The notes below the pieces were generated by a model, which saw nothing but the letters and a program-made list of their open reading frames with translations, was not told the origin of the DNA and made no database searches. DNA of 64,000 nt from Craspedostauros australis (Eukaryota > Bacillariophyta > Bacillariophyceae > Mastogloiales > Achnanthaceae). The position numbers and the translations under genes were made by a program. Positions 35,596 to 47,992 of the stretch are shown here, one piece after another; position 1 is the first letter of the stretch, and each line of letters starts with the position of its first letter. The stretch spans positions 496,001-560,000 of the forward strand of contig JAMXDE010000008.1 of assembly GCA_026770025.1 (NCBI GenBank). The letters run 5' to 3'.

Positions 35596-36951
35596 ATGCC
35601 GAGTGTTACGAACGAACAACTCATTGATGCTGCCAAGGCAGGTGACTTGTCAGTGTTGAAGGAGGGGAAGAAGCAGAACAAGACGCAGAATGAAAGAGTT
35701 AATGTCAACAAGGTTACAGGCTGGCTTGGTCGCACTCCCCTTCATTGGGCATGCTACAACGGCCACCTGGAGTGTGTCAAGTACCTCATCAAATCATGTG
35801 GAGCTGACATCAACTGCCAAAACAACTATGGTTCCACTCCCCTTCATCTGGCATGCTGGAACGGCCACCTGGAGTGTGTCAAGTACCTCATCGAATCATG
35901 TGAGGCGAACATCAACTGCAAAGACAACGATGGTTCCACTCCCCTTCATCTGGCATGCTGCCACAGCCACCTGGAGTGTGTCAAGTACCTCATCGAATCA
36001 TGTGAGGCGGACATCAACTGCAAAATCAACGATGGTCGCACTCCCCTTCATCTGGCATGCTGGAACGGCAAGCTGGAGTGTGTTGTGTACCTCATCGAAT
36101 CATGTGAGGCGAACATCAACTGCAAAGACAACGATGGTTCCACTCCCCTTCATCATGCATGCATGAACGGCCACCTGGAGTGTGTCAAGTACCTCATCGA
36201 ATCATGTGAGGCGGACATCAACTGCAAAGACAACGATGGTCGCACTCCCCTTCATCGGGCATGCTACAACGGCCACCTGGAGTGTATCGAGTACCTCATC
36301 GAATCAGGTAGGGCTAACATCAACTGTCAAAACAACCGAGGTTCCACTCCCCTTCATCGGGCATGCTACAAGGGCCACCTGGAGTGTGTGAAGTACCTCA
36401 TCAAATCAGGTGGGGCGAACATCAACTGTCAAAACAACCGAGGTGAAACTCCCCTTCGTTGGGCATGCACGCGTGGCCACCTGGAGTGTATGGAGTCCCT
36501 CATTAGAGGACTTTCACCTTCAGCTCACCCACAACTGCAGCAACACTTACAACAAAACGAACAAGCAAATGAACAACCACAAGAACAGCTGAGACAGCAG
36601 TTGAAGCGAAAGAGCCAAGAGAATGAACACAAACACAGCAGCAACAAGAGGACCAACATCAGCATTGGAGAAGGCCGGCCCAGATCCTTCCAAACCGAGA
36701 ACAGGGCAGACACCATCTTCTTGTGTGGACAGGGCGACCAACAACAACCAATCAAGGCAAACTCTGGAGTCCTCATGATCGCTGCCCCATCCATTGAGAC
36801 ACTGATCGACAAAGGAATCCAGCATCAGCACGCGAATGATGACACCGGAGACGGCGCGGCTCCATCCAAACAACCATCCCTCTCCCCAACCTCCAACCAA
36901 GGCACGTCCGATACGTCCTCCAATGCATCTACACAGGCAAGATATCCTTGA
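35596..36951 (+). CDS. Ankyrin-repeat protein with truncated BTB domain, copy B
   Basis: This 451-codon frame starts at ATG 35596 (MPSVTNEQLIDAAKAGDLS). Eight ankyrin repeats of 34 residues (about 45-305) follow, each with the TPLHxACxxGHLECVKYLI signature. A Gln/Lys-rich linker (305-360) leads to a BTB/POZ start (ADTIFLCGQGDQQQPIKANSGVLM, about 371-395). The frame ends at TGA 36949-36951, where a phase change separates it from the rest of the BTB domain. Ankyrin-BTB proteins typically act as protein-interaction scaffolds or cullin adaptors. The upstream region is CA-rich. It is the longest intact host frame in the window. Confidence 0.75.
   Translation: MPSVTNEQLIDAAKAGDLSVLKEGKKQNKTQNERVNVNKVTGWLGRTPLHWACYNGHLECVKYLIKSCGADINCQNNYGSTPLHLACWNGHLECVKYLIESCEANINCKDNDGSTPLHLACCHSHLECVKYLIESCEADINCKINDGRTPLHLACWNGKLECVVYLIESCEANINCKDNDGSTPLHHACMNGHLECVKYLIESCEADINCKDNDGRTPLHRACYNGHLECIEYLIESGRANINCQNNRGSTPLHRACYKGHLECVKYLIKSGGANINCQNNRGETPLRWACTRGHLECMESLIRGLSPSAHPQLQQHLQQNEQANEQPQEQLRQQLKRKSQENEHKHSSNKRTNISIGEGRPRSFQTENRADTIFLCGQGDQQQPIKANSGVLMIAAPSIETLIDKGIQHQHANDDTGDGAAPSKQPSLSPTSNQGTSDTSSNASTQARYP
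35728..36510 (+). repeat. Tandem ankyrin-coding repeat, eight units of 102 bp
   Basis: Each unit is nearly identical in DNA as well as protein: most contain CTCCCCTTCAT, CCACCTGGAGTG and AAGTACCTCATC at the same spacing. Homogeneity at synonymous sites suggests recent unit exchange. Copy C has about six units at 46903-47430, with more divergence in the last. Confidence 0.85.
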
Positions 36952-37544
36952 ATGACAGCGCTCGTGACAACGCCGCCACTCATATCGGTGCTCACGCCAA
37001 CGCTCGCCACGATACAGATGCCTCTCACCAGCCAACTCCCATCCTCACTGGACAGGATGATCTGCAACAGCTGATCCTTGTGGCCAACGAGTTTGGCTTC
37101 TGACGACTCAAGCTTGTTCTTGAATCAGAGCTAGCGCACAAGCATTTCACAGAAGACAGCATGATAGATGTGTTGATATTCGCTCATCAACACAACTGCG
37201 TGGTGTTGAAGGATATGGCGATGAGAATGGCAGCTGAAAGTGATAAAGATATGTTCACTCATCCAGATTTCAGCAAGCTGATTCCACACCATCAACTGCT
37301 GGGAGGCATTCATGTCCTCCGTAGTGGGGGAGCGGAGAGTGATGGAGTTGATGATGAGTACAGCCACATGTCCATGGTGGAGCTGTACAAGGTTATGGAT
37401 CAGGATGATGGTACAGCACAAGTGGATTCGTACATGGATCGGGCAACATTGGTGGACCTCGTCCGTTCCATGAGAACCAGCTCCACGAGAGCCAATGGAT
37501 CCGAAGTGATTGTGGTGGACGGCACTGCCGAGGAAGAGGAGTGA
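36952..37544 (+). pseudogene. BTB-domain remainder of copy B
   Basis: A frame one base away from the ankyrin ORF continues through DDLQQLILVANEFGF to a TGA at 37102-37104, where copies A and C have TGG (FWHLKL). Then RLKLVLESELAHKHFTEDSMIDVLIFAHQHNCVVLKDMA follows in the same frame to TGA 37542-37544, ending in a Glu-rich tail. This is the second half of a BTB domain plus C-terminal extension. Splicing could bypass the stop, but no clear GT..AG pair was seen. Confidence 0.6.
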
Positions 37545-38745
37545 AGTGTCAGACCATACCAAATCATAACAGAAATCTTCAAGAAGTGAACGCATGACAG
37601 AATTGAGTCGACGGATAGAAATAGTCGTCAGAATAGTCATTAGGATAGAATCTGTGTGAAAGGAGGTGGAGCAATTTATGATCGATTCATTGAATGGTGC
37701 GTCCGCCATGCCTTCACCGTCGCCTTTGGTGATGTGCACAGCATGCTGCTCTGCATGCTGCTCTATCCACTCCTGTATCGTTCACAGCACGGTCTGGCTA
37801 ATCCGCGAGAGACGCATGATCTTCTGTGAATGAATTGCAGATGATCCCGGTTGGTGTAAGGCACGTTGGTGTGCAGCATCAGTGGCCAATGCGACAGGAA
37901 GAAGATGATTCAGCCACCGCTGTCATCGTCGTGGTCGTCATTGCCGATCATATGGTTTCCGCGTTCGTTGGTGTCGATGATGTGAGCGGAGTTGTGTGGG
38001 AAGCTATGGTGGACCTCGCGGGCGTCATGCATGGCTTGTAGAACTCGAATCCAACGTGACGGAGCGGGATGTACCACGGCTGTCAGCTTGTTGGTGGTGG
38101 TGGTGCTGCAGTTCGTGCATGATGTCGCGCAGGGCACAAGCGCATGCCAACAGCTGCTGTATGGTTTTCGATATGGCGGACCAAGATGATGAGCCATGGG
38201 AGAAGTTGCCAACGTCATTGTACACGATTTCAATAATGGTGGATCCGATGATAGCATGCCTCTATCTCATCGTTTGCGGTTTGTGGCAGAGATGCATCGC
38301 TTCGAGCATCGGTATGAGCAGGCGTGGCTGGTTGTGGTGCGTATAGTGGGGACTGAGGAACATCTCCAAACTGATGGCTCTGCAGGTCTCGGGAAAGTCG
38401 CTGCATCCGATCTCACAGATGCACCTGTCCAACATGTGCTGAATCTCCGTTTCAGACAACGCATCGTACGTTTATGTGCGTGCGCGCGGCTGATGACTTG
38501 AATCCAGACCGCACCATGGGCCATGACATGTCTTGCCATTGCTGTTGGCTCTGTTGTTGGCTCTGCGATTTCACATGTCCCAAGCTCTCCTCTACTCCGG
38601 AGCAGTTGGTGTGATATCTTCCTTTCTGATGTCGCTGAGCGATGCGACACGTTTGAGATCGCTGTTCGTCACCGCTTGGCATTCATCATCGGCATCAGCG
38701 TCATCGGCATCGTCATCGTCTCATGCCATGGTCGCCTTCGTTGAT
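37545..38745 (-). pseudogene. Unknown minus-strand gene M1, copy B (degraded)
   Basis: It holds the same minus-strand segments as copies A and C: MSETEIQHMLDRCICEIGCSDF (around 38459), ISKTIQQLLACACALRDIMHELQ, and an AVHITKGDGEGMADAPFN part near 37720. Frames are broken. This copy differs more from A and C than they do from each other. Confidence 0.35.
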
Positions 38746-38903
38746 TCTATTGGCGTGTCACGTTTTTCGCAGCCGCCGCTTGCTTGATTACTTCATTGCT
38801 GTGTTGCTTCGCTGATTGCTGCTTGACAGACAATGTCTCAGTGTTGGCTGATACCTCCATCAATGCAAACAAAGTCAAGCCATTTCATCTCTCTCTCTCT
38901 CTC

Positions 38904-39480
38904 TTTTGTGTTGATGTTGATGTTGTTTGATGAATCATGGGTGCAAAATCGAAGATTCGTTGTTTTGGATGGTGTCAAGAATTGTTGGCGCGTTTGGCGA
39001 GTACTCGTCTGTCTGCCATCCGTTGTTCATTCAACCAATGATACACACAAACACTCACAACCAACATCACCTCTCTGTTGTCTTCATTCGACACAACTCT
39101 GTTCGACGATGGTGATGGTGATGGCGATGGCGATGGCGATGGCAACCACTCCAATGACGCCGCATCCCTTCACAATTGGTACCACCACCAACAACACAAG
39201 CACAAACAAACAGACAAGATGATGAGACATCGACATCCAAGAGGATCTGTGGGAAGGCTCGCCAGTTGCTCCATGCCTTGACCCACCCGTCGTACGACTA
39301 TGAGTATTGCTATGGAACCTTCCATGAGTACGATCTACTCTGGGAGTTGCCACAGCAAAGCGTCCAGCCTGATACTCTGTTCGAACCTTCATGAGGTCAT
39401 GACAATCGAAGTTGCTGGAAGAGGACGGTGTCAGACTGATAGCGGAGAAGCAAACGGAGACCAAGCAACCGCAACAGGCC
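38904..39480. repeat. 577-bp tract identical to copy A
   Basis: Counterpart of 2553-3129. Near-identity with copy A continues with few changes to about 39825, although M1 of the two copies is clearly diverged. Confidence 0.8.
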
Positions 39481-41594
39481 GACACGAAATCGAAGGCGAG
39501 CAAGCCCACCAGTGTAGCCAATGAGGCCAAACCAGCTGCAAAATCAGGTCGTCGTGCGAGTGTCAGCACAGATACACCAAGCAGTGCCAATAGAAGTACA
39601 GCAAAAGATGCGAAAGCTTCGGCTGTGAAACTATCATGTGCGAAGAGTCTGGACATGCTCGACATTCTCAACATGCAAGATCACAAGATGTCATTCAACT
39701 CCCTTGATCCCAGCAAGTTCAACAACAACAAACCGATGCCGGTGCCAATCACCCCAGGTGGGCTCTGCTTCGCCACAGCCCCAGCACTCGGCGCAACCAG
39801 CGAATGGAGCAGCCAAGACAAGACGAAGTTTGTCCAGAGTCGGAGACGCAGGCCAAGGACACAAACGAATTCCAACGGAACGACCAGCAGCGCCAAATCG
39901 AGGAGCAAGAGTTTGGAATTCTCGAAGGACGGACACAACATGCCAGGCACAACATACACATCAGACACAACAGGCGCGATGAGTACAGCCAGCACCCCGG
40001 CTCTATCTCGAGTTGCGACAACGGAGACGTCACGCAGCAAGAGCCTGGAGTCACTGATCAATCTGCCAAGTCTCTACGACGACGACGACAGCATTGGCGT
40101 TGCTACAAGTGCTGCTGCAACGAACGGTGGGAGAAGCCCTGTGGCCCCTGTCACGCCTGGAGGTCGGAGTGCGGCATCTACACCAGCCCCGTTCAGCCAC
40201 ATACATGAATAGAGACAACAGTCTTTGTCGTTGAAGAAGCGCAGGTCGACGTTGGCAAGCATCCTCAAGGCCAAACGATCATCATGACGTGAAGTGTCGT
40301 CAACCAATCCTGCCAAATCGAAGCAACGACCATCTCTCGAATGTCGACCATCGCAATTGGCCGATCTTGCCTTGACTGAAGCATCCGCAAAGGCGTCATC
40401 ATCGCCATCATCATCGCCGTCGCCACCGTCATCATCATCATCATCATCACAGTCCAAATCCAAACTCAATCTTCAACAGTTCCAACACAAGCATGGAGGT
40501 GTCTCGGCCAAAACCCCAAGCCTCATCCAGTCCTGGAGCCTTGAGTTTGGGAATCGAATTGCAATCGAGCAAGAAGGACCGGGTGGCTCCTTCTCGCAAC
40601 AGATCTGCATGCAGTTCGTTGCGCCCAAGTGAAGACTCAAAGCAACGACGTTCACGCGGACGAAGCGCGGATGCTCTGCGCGATGTGATCAAGGAAAGGA
40701 AAGGATCTCCAAGGTGCTTGGCAATGGGCCCCGACATCACCACACCAGCAAAACAAGAGATGCGTCATCATCATTGATATTACCATCGATATCACCGTCG
40801 CCACGGCATCGGCGGAGAAGCGCACAGCACACCAGTGGCAAACCGCACTCGACATTGTCAAGATCAAAGAGTGTGGAGCGTTCGCCATCATTGTGTCATC
40901 GTCGTGACGGAGAAATCTACACGTATTTCTCTGGAAGAAGCCGCCGCTCGCCGTCGGCGCGGAGTCGTCGAAGCCTGTCCGATCGCGATCACAGAAGACT
41001 GCGCAAGTATCGATGGACTCATCGCCATCATCACGGCGACAACGAACACCTGGCAGTTCGGATGATATCAATGCAGTCTCGCGCTCACGCCAATCCAACT
41101 CAAATGCGCACTCCACCGGTACTGGTTTGCACCAACGCAAGGGCTCACCTTCCCGAACGCATGCCCGGGGAAGTTCGCGAAGACCAAATCAACGTGGCCG
41201 CAGCCAATCGACACCAAGTGGCGAAGATCAGCGAAGGAAGTCCTCCGATGAACGATCACCATCGGCGCGACAACGAAGCAGATCAAGAGGATGTCGAATT
41301 GACAGCATCGAACAGCACAGCGATGAGAGAGATGAAGATGGACGGCATGGCAAGGAACAGCATGGCAAAGAACGTTCGTCATCACGCGGGGCCCTTCAAT
41401 CAAATCATCGTGGACGAAACAGATCGTCGACTCGCGATGCTGTCTACCATGAGAAGCTGTCTGACACAAAGCCACTGCAACTCACACCAAAGAAAGCAGT
41501 CAGGAACAAGAGCGTGTCTCAGTACCGCGATCGCTCGATGAATGGTACCAACACTCCCACCCGTGATGCATCACGACATGATGGTATGGAATGA
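39300..41594 (+). pseudogene. Ser/Arg-rich low-complexity gene (RS), copy B
   Basis: The main frame 39412-40212 (266 codons) matches copy A with SASTPALSRVATTETSRSKSLESL and APVTPGGRSAASTPAPFSH, and ends at the conserved TAG. A second stretch of Ser/Arg-rich coding follows: 40714-41541 (275 codons in this copy; SPSPRHRRRS, SRSKSVERSPS) and 41013-41594 in another frame. Which frame is real cannot be told by eye. A (TCA)n tract lies at about 40400-40450. Confidence 0.4.
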
Positions 41595-41599
41595 GATGG

Positions 41600-43189
41600 A
41601 TGGGCCGCTCCGTATTTGTATCATACTCATAGAGGTGTGGTAGACTCACTTCGCTGTAATGTAATGCACCTGCGAATGGATTGTAATGTTCTATGATATG
41701 TAGGATTGGAACAGTACCGCATGCACTCTATCTACTCGTGCCATAGAACGCTGTGATAAAGTCACTGGATTCTTCAAGAGATTGAAGGGCTGGGTACTGC
41801 TCCCACACTGTCTCCACCTTGTCTATGACTACTCTGGTCTGCTCTCTGCGGTACATACGCACACAGAGCGCTCCACTCCAAGTCACACTGCCAAGTAGAT
41901 TGAAAGCTACATTGCCAAAATGCCAGCCGATCCAAGTTTGTGGAAGAGACGATCTACGAAGAGCACATGGCGAACAAAGCAGAGGGAAATGGTGAGAAGC
42001 CGCGAGGAGCATGGTTGCTGCACGGTTCCATCGACCGTCCCGCATCGCGTTATTGTCCTCATCTCTCCAGGAGTTGCGTTCCCACCATTGTGCCCAAACT
42101 GCAGTCAAGACCCTTGCCAAGCCCCAGGAGGAGCGATCACTCGCCATTGAAGCAACAACTGCCAGGGTCACCATCCATTCCAATCTTCGAAGCGAGCAGT
42201 GCCAGCGTGGTGGAAAGACAAGAACCGACGAGCCAGCGCAGTCCAAACATCCAGAGTGCTTGACGAGCAAAAGAAGAAACCAACGAACCAACCAACAAGC
42301 AACCCCATGCAGAGTGCGAGTGCCGTATTGCTAATCGTGGTTGACACAGAGTTCCATATGGCAGAAGAAGCACACGGTCAGCGATCCATGGACCATGAGC
42401 ACCATACACCCACATGTCCTCCTTTGTGGTGCTCCCAACTTCGTTGATGAGGCGGATGTTCTTGTCGATCGCCTCTGTTGAGCATCGATGCTCCGCAAGT
42501 CACAAGCCAAGACGGCGGCACTCATGCCTATTGATAGAATGCGCATGGTGCTGTATGTTGGTGGTCCGTGCAACAGGAACAATGGAGGCGGCACAGTATC
42601 GCTCTGCCTGTTGATTGCTGAACATGTCACCCCATCCCAATACGCAATGTGGTGTTGGTTTGATGTTGAGGACTCTTGTTGCCCGCGCGGATGGCGATGC
42701 TTGGAATGAGGTGGGATGGCAACCAGCCAAATCCAAATGCGATGTGTCGCGACCAACAAAGGCAACCAACAAACGCAGTCACATCAGTGGCTTCATCGTT
42801 GTTCGAGGCATTGGTTTGAACCTCAAGTTGGTGCTTGTGATGACAGGCAGACAAGCGTGTCTTGCAGATGCCACGATGACGCAAGCAAGCGTGGGTCATG
42901 GTACGCATGGCGCACATGGTGGTGGTGGTCATGGTGACAGCTCCCTCTCTCTCTTTCTCTCTGCATCCGAAGACTTCCACGTTGTTTGTTTCAAATTGTT
43001 GTGGTGTTGATTGTGACTGAAGTCGAGTAGTCGGAGGCAGACTCAAGGCCACAAGACCGTTCAGACCGATGGAAACACCCAACGACCATTTCGAACCACT
43101 TGCGTGTCACGATGATTGATCTCTCGTATTCGTTGTGCTTCGACAAGATGTCCAAACAATCGTTGATCTTCTTTGGTGATCTGACTCAT
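41600..43189 (-). pseudogene. Unknown minus-strand gene M2, copy B
   Basis: ATG at 43189 gives MSQITKEDQRLFGHLVEAQRIREINHRD, a convincing N-terminus lacking in copy A. Downstream segments include INEVGSTTKEDMWVYGAHGPWIADR near 42440 and 41728-42291 (187 codons) with GSVTWSGALCVRMYRREQTRVVIDKVETVWEQYPALQSL. Frames change between segments, so it is spliced or decayed. No family recognised. Confidence 0.4.
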
Positions 43190-43255
43190 AGTCGTATCAG
43201 TCGAAGGTTCGGGTTTTCGAAGATCCAGATGTGAACAGAAAGATCCAAACCACAC

Positions 43256-46200
43256 GGAGGTTGCCGTATAGTTGTGATATTACACAGAATAGCGGACATT
43301 ATGCGGTATTGTTCGATTTCGGATTCACATGATCGTACTTCAGTTAGCAGTAGTGCGCATATCGGACATCGTGTATTTCGGCGTCATCCAATGTTGGTCC
43401 GACACCATGTCCGTTAGTACGTTCGATGAATATCTGTTCGAGAGGAGATCCTTGGTTTCGAACTGTCAATGAAAGTAGGACAACCTCCGCAGTTTCCGAA
43501 ACATCAACAGCACCATCATCATCCGATGTGTCGATTGATAGGAGTTCGCTGTGTGGCCAACCACACCATGTTTGAGGGAACGCACATCACCGCCACGCCA
43601 ATGGTTGTGCAGAATGATGCTGTACCAGAATCAATCGAGCACAAGCAATTCAAGTGAAACACAAAAACCGTCCTACAATCGGACCGTGGTTTTGCCGGAC
43701 CAAAAATGTCTTGACACAACACAGAGGAAATGTCAAGTCAAACCGTACCCGAACAATGCTTGTATGATGTTTGAGTGAACCACGCAGCAGCCACTGCATC
43801 AATGGTTGGGGGGATGTCACTGTGACCGCCACGGCGCCATCACCTGCGGAAGCGGAGTTGTCCACGTAAACAGGTGGCAACGACACCTGCGGACAGAACA
43901 TACAGTGCGACTGAGGACGGCAATGCACACAACAGGAGTCGCGAGGGTGCCAGCCCGCTGTCGTGTTCATCGCGGTGTCTCGTCGCATGAGTGTCATCCG
44001 ATACTATTGTTTCACCAGAATACAATTAATCGTGTCTAGAGTACAGCATTGTTGGAGAGAGGAGTGTTGGTCGTGGTCATTCGCAGCCGTACCGCAAGTG
44101 TAGTTGCCTGGTGATTCATCTGTTGGTAATCAATGTTGCTTGTGATGTCGTGGATGATAGATCGTGCACGCATCCCCATGTCTGGTATTGGTACGATAGC
44201 GCCCAGTTCGTTGACACATTTGTCGTTCAGGTCTTCCTGAGCAACCCCCGTTCCGCGCCAAGATCACATGCACAAAACAGCGATCGCCCACCACTGCTGA
44301 CCTATGACTATTGATAGAAAACAAAAACCAAATGGTCGTAAAGACAAAGCACTTTTTCTTCTGTTGGTTTGCCGTGACTGCCGTCGAATGTCAAACCGCA
44401 AGAGAATGTCAGTTTCTGCTCGACCTTGTGTGTGGCGAATCCTCCGCTGCGGTGATGGCGAGATGTGAATGATTAATTGTTGTCCTTCTTTGGTGTGGAA
44501 CAGAACGGACATGTCTCACGCAAGAACAACTCGTTTGTTGCCATGAGGATGATGGACGTCGTTGCTTCGTTGATGTTGTGTATGCAGGCATGTTTCCGCA
44601 CTAGACAGACACAAGTGCGTTGTTGTGGCAAACAGTCACGTCGCTATGAGGTCCAGCCGACGTCGTACGACGTTGGTCGGACCAGCATGCACAGCAAGCT
44701 GATCAACATCCGACGTCAGTATGCAATCAGCTGACAAACATCATACATCAGTATGATGTATGTCTGACATGTGAATGACGTAATTGACATTTTTGCTAGA
44801 AGTAAGGCTAATCACGCAAATTTAGACACCCTCTGTAGAGATTATTATAATATTAATGGCAACAAAAGCGCCATTACGTGATAGGGGAGGCCTCCTTTGG
44901 TCATTCTATGTGTCTAGTTGCAAACTAATCATGCTCAGTGACTGCAGAGGGGGGTGGCAAGTTGCGCCTTCGAAACGTGGAAAAAAACTGCCACCGCAAT
45001 GTCATACTTCACCTTCACTTCAGTCAAACATCGGTCAAACATTGATCGGACATCAGATGACGTAGGTTGGTTGTTGGGATGACATGATCCGACGGAGGTA
45101 CGACTTTGGTCGGATGTTGCAGCGACATCGTGATCCCCACGCAGCGCGTTCATGAGACATACAGCACCGACGATACACGCACGTCCAAGAAACACGAAGT
45201 AGCAGACAGCCATTCTCCAACAACGCGTGCACGAACCTGACACTGGTTTGATGGTAACGGACAGAAGTGGTGGTCGCTGTGCGAACTGGTGTCGGCGAAG
45301 AATGACCGTCTTTCTGTACATTGACGTACGAAGTTGGAATTTCGTTCGCAGATGTACGACTACGAGGCATTTGTCATGGTCACAACAGGTGCTTGTGACA
45401 ACACTTATTTCCATTGCGTGTATCTCCGCTACCATCAATGCCCACACATAATGACCATCAGCAAGGAACAAATTCTGTGACGGACATGTTTGTTCGGCAC
45501 TACAACGTGATGCGCTTGTTTTGCCTGTTACGTGTGATGTGGTGTGTGTTAGCAACAAGACCTGTTCAGACGCACTTTCTCATGTGGTCGTGTAATCATG
45601 CAATCTCACATCGGCAATGTCGAAGCCACAGGGAATCTACGAACATGTAGTGTGCCTGTGAATCGGTGACTTCCGCGAACTGTTGCGACCACAGCCAGCT
45701 ATTATACGTGACAAAAGGGGTATCGGGATAGAGAGGAACCTGCTGTGCTTCGTGTATCTTGTGATTTGGAATACAATTCATCAATTGGTGATTGCATGCA
45801 GAAAGGGTATTGCATTTCTGTCATGGCATCTCTCTCCATTGTATGTAGTATGGCGAGTCTGGTCTCTCGTCCATGTGGCAACAAAGAGGAAACATGCACA
45901 GAATATCTGTGACCAACATTCGAAACAGCTCACTTGTCAAATGCCATGAAGCGAATGCAGCACAAGTTGTTCCATATGTGTAGTAGCTTCAATACCATGG
46001 TCAATGCTGACCGATCCAGGTGGTGCCTTACAGGTCCAGCATTCAAAGATAGAACTCTGATTGCAAACATCTTCAATGCTATCGATATCATGAATCGCAT
46101 AGATGTCTCGATTACTTGTTTCCAACGAATAGCCAACCTTGAAGCAGGCATCTCACAATGACTGACGTGCTTGGTATTCCAGTCAACGATGTCAATTGTT

Positions 46201-46516
46201 GGAAGATGTGTGAATGTAGCAACGAGAAGGAGGCCATTGATGCTCTTTGCCATCATGTATACTCTACAATAAGAAGTTCAGGTGATTTTATGGTGGAGGA
46301 ACATGCGATGGAAGTATGATCTTAACGTGGAACAGTGCAGTCAAGTGCGTGCCTAAGTATGATGTACACCTTCGTGCTAATCGAATTCGGGACTGCGTTT
46401 TCAGAAGTCTAACTTTGGGTAGACTTCAGGTCGACATTGGTCGTCTGTCGTGCATACGTCAGGTTCTTGAGCATACCGAAGTTTTCGGTGTGATTTCCAA
46501 CTATACGGCAACCTCC
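43256..46516. mobile_element. 3.3-kb element with terminal inverted repeats between units B and C
   Basis: GGAGGTTGCCGTATAGTTG at 43256-43274 is exactly inverted at 46498-46516, with weaker similarity for about 25 bases further in. Comparison with the A/B junction (GATCCAATCCGCGCGAACC) shows that removing 43256-46516 plus one AC leaves the matching host sequence, so the duplication is AC (43254-43255, 46517-46518). No transposase was recognised. The interior has no long reading frame and may be a non-autonomous or decayed DNA transposon. Confidence 0.6.
45934..46317 (+). CDS. Two overlapping short ORFs of unknown function
   Basis: ORF 45934-46161 (75 codons; MSNAMKRMQHKLFHMCSSFNTMVNADRSRW) ends in TGA overlapping the ATG at 46159 of a second frame (MTDVLGIPVNDVNCWKMCECSNEKEAIDALCHH) that stops near 46317. 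Composition looks coding. They may be parts of one frameshifted or spliced gene carried by the 3.3-kb element. No family recognised. Confidence 0.25.
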
Positions 46517-46768
46517 ACGAACCATGCAAACAAGACAATGACACACCACTCAACCACATACTTGAGCACATCAACAACAGACATCGAATTGTCACTCATA
46601 CTCATCACACAGTCCCATGGTACTCATAATACCATAATACCAGCCAGTGCAGCCACCACCATCGATATCTCTGCCATAGATAGCTCAGACTCCACACTTC
46701 CTCGACAGCCAATCCAACGCCCATCGTCCAACGTCCAACGTCCAGCAACCATCGACCATCCTCTCAAA

Positions 46769-47992
46769 ATGCTGAATGCTACGAATGAACAACTCATTGA
46801 TGCTGTCTGGGCAGGTGACTTGTCAGGGTTGAAGGAATGGAAGAAGCAGAACGAGACACAGAATGAAAGAGTTAATGTCAACAAGGCCATAGGCTGCATT
46901 GGCAACACTCCCCTTCATGAGGCATGCATGTACGGCAAGCTGGAGTGTGTGAAGTACCTCATCGAATCATGTGGGGCGAACATCAACTGCAAAAACCACT
47001 ATGGTCGCACTCCCCTTCATTGGGCATGCTGGAACGGCAACCTGGAGTGTGTGAAGTACCTCATCGAATCATGTGAGGCGAACATCACGTGTAAAAACTA
47101 CGATGGTTCCACTCCCCTTCATTGGGCATGCTCCAAGGGCCACCTGGAGTGTGTGAAGTACTTCGTCAAATCATGTGGGGCTGACATCAACTGCAAAAAC
47201 AACGATGGTCTCACTCCCCTTCATGAGGCATGCTACAATGGCGAGCTGGGATGTATGAAGTACCTCATCGAATCGTCTGGGGCTGACATCAACTGCGAAG
47301 ACAACAATGGTGACACCCCCCTCCATCGGGCACGCAGCCGTGGCGACCTGGAGTGTGTGAAGTACCTCATCGAATCAGCCAATGCCGATACCGACATCCA
47401 AAACAACAACAACAAAACACCCCTCGATTTGATCAATTCATTCCGGTACACCGAATTCAAGAGATTGATCATGAGACGTCCCAGTCACCGCAACCCCCAA
47501 CTGTACCAACGCTTACAACAAAACAAGTAAGAGAATGAACAACCACAAGAACAGTTGTATCAACAAGTTGAAGCTGAAGGAACCAGAGAATGAACAACCG
47601 CAAGAACAGTTGGGACAGCAGTTGGAGCGGAAGAAGCAAGAAAATGAACGCAAACACAGTATCCACAAGAGGACCAGCATCAGCATTGGAGAAGACCGGC
47701 TCACATCCTTCCAACCGAGAACAGGGCAGGCACATCTTCTTGTGTGGACAGGGCGACGAGCAGCAACCAATCAAGGCAAACTCCGAAGTCCTCATGATCA
47801 CCGTCCTATCCATTGAGACATTGATCGACAAGGAATCCAACATCAGCACGTGAAGGAGGGCACCGAAGATGGCGTGGCCCCTATGTAAGTAACTGTCCCT
47901 CTTCCCAACCTTCAACCAAAACACATCCGATACATTTACAACGGCTGATCCTTATTTCCAACGAGTTTGGCTTCTGGCACCTCAGGCTTGTT
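46769..47992 (+). pseudogene. Ankyrin-BTB gene, copy C (5' part)
   Basis: ATG 46769 corresponds to the copy B start (MLNATNEQLIDAVWAGDLSGLKEWKKQ). About six ankyrin repeats follow to 47430. The frame stops at TAA 47528-47530, in the Gln-rich linker, where copy B reads on. BTB sequence (FLCGQGDEQQPIKANSEVLMI) continues in another frame to about 47850, then the same ATGTAAGTAACTG junction as copy A. LINE-A interrupts it at 47992 and the rest lies at 56769-57167. Confidence 0.65.

Noticed and set aside
35728-36510. The regular 102-bp repeats as a CRISPR array or satellite
   Set aside because: Units are contiguous, in frame, and encode ankyrin repeats; there are no spacers.
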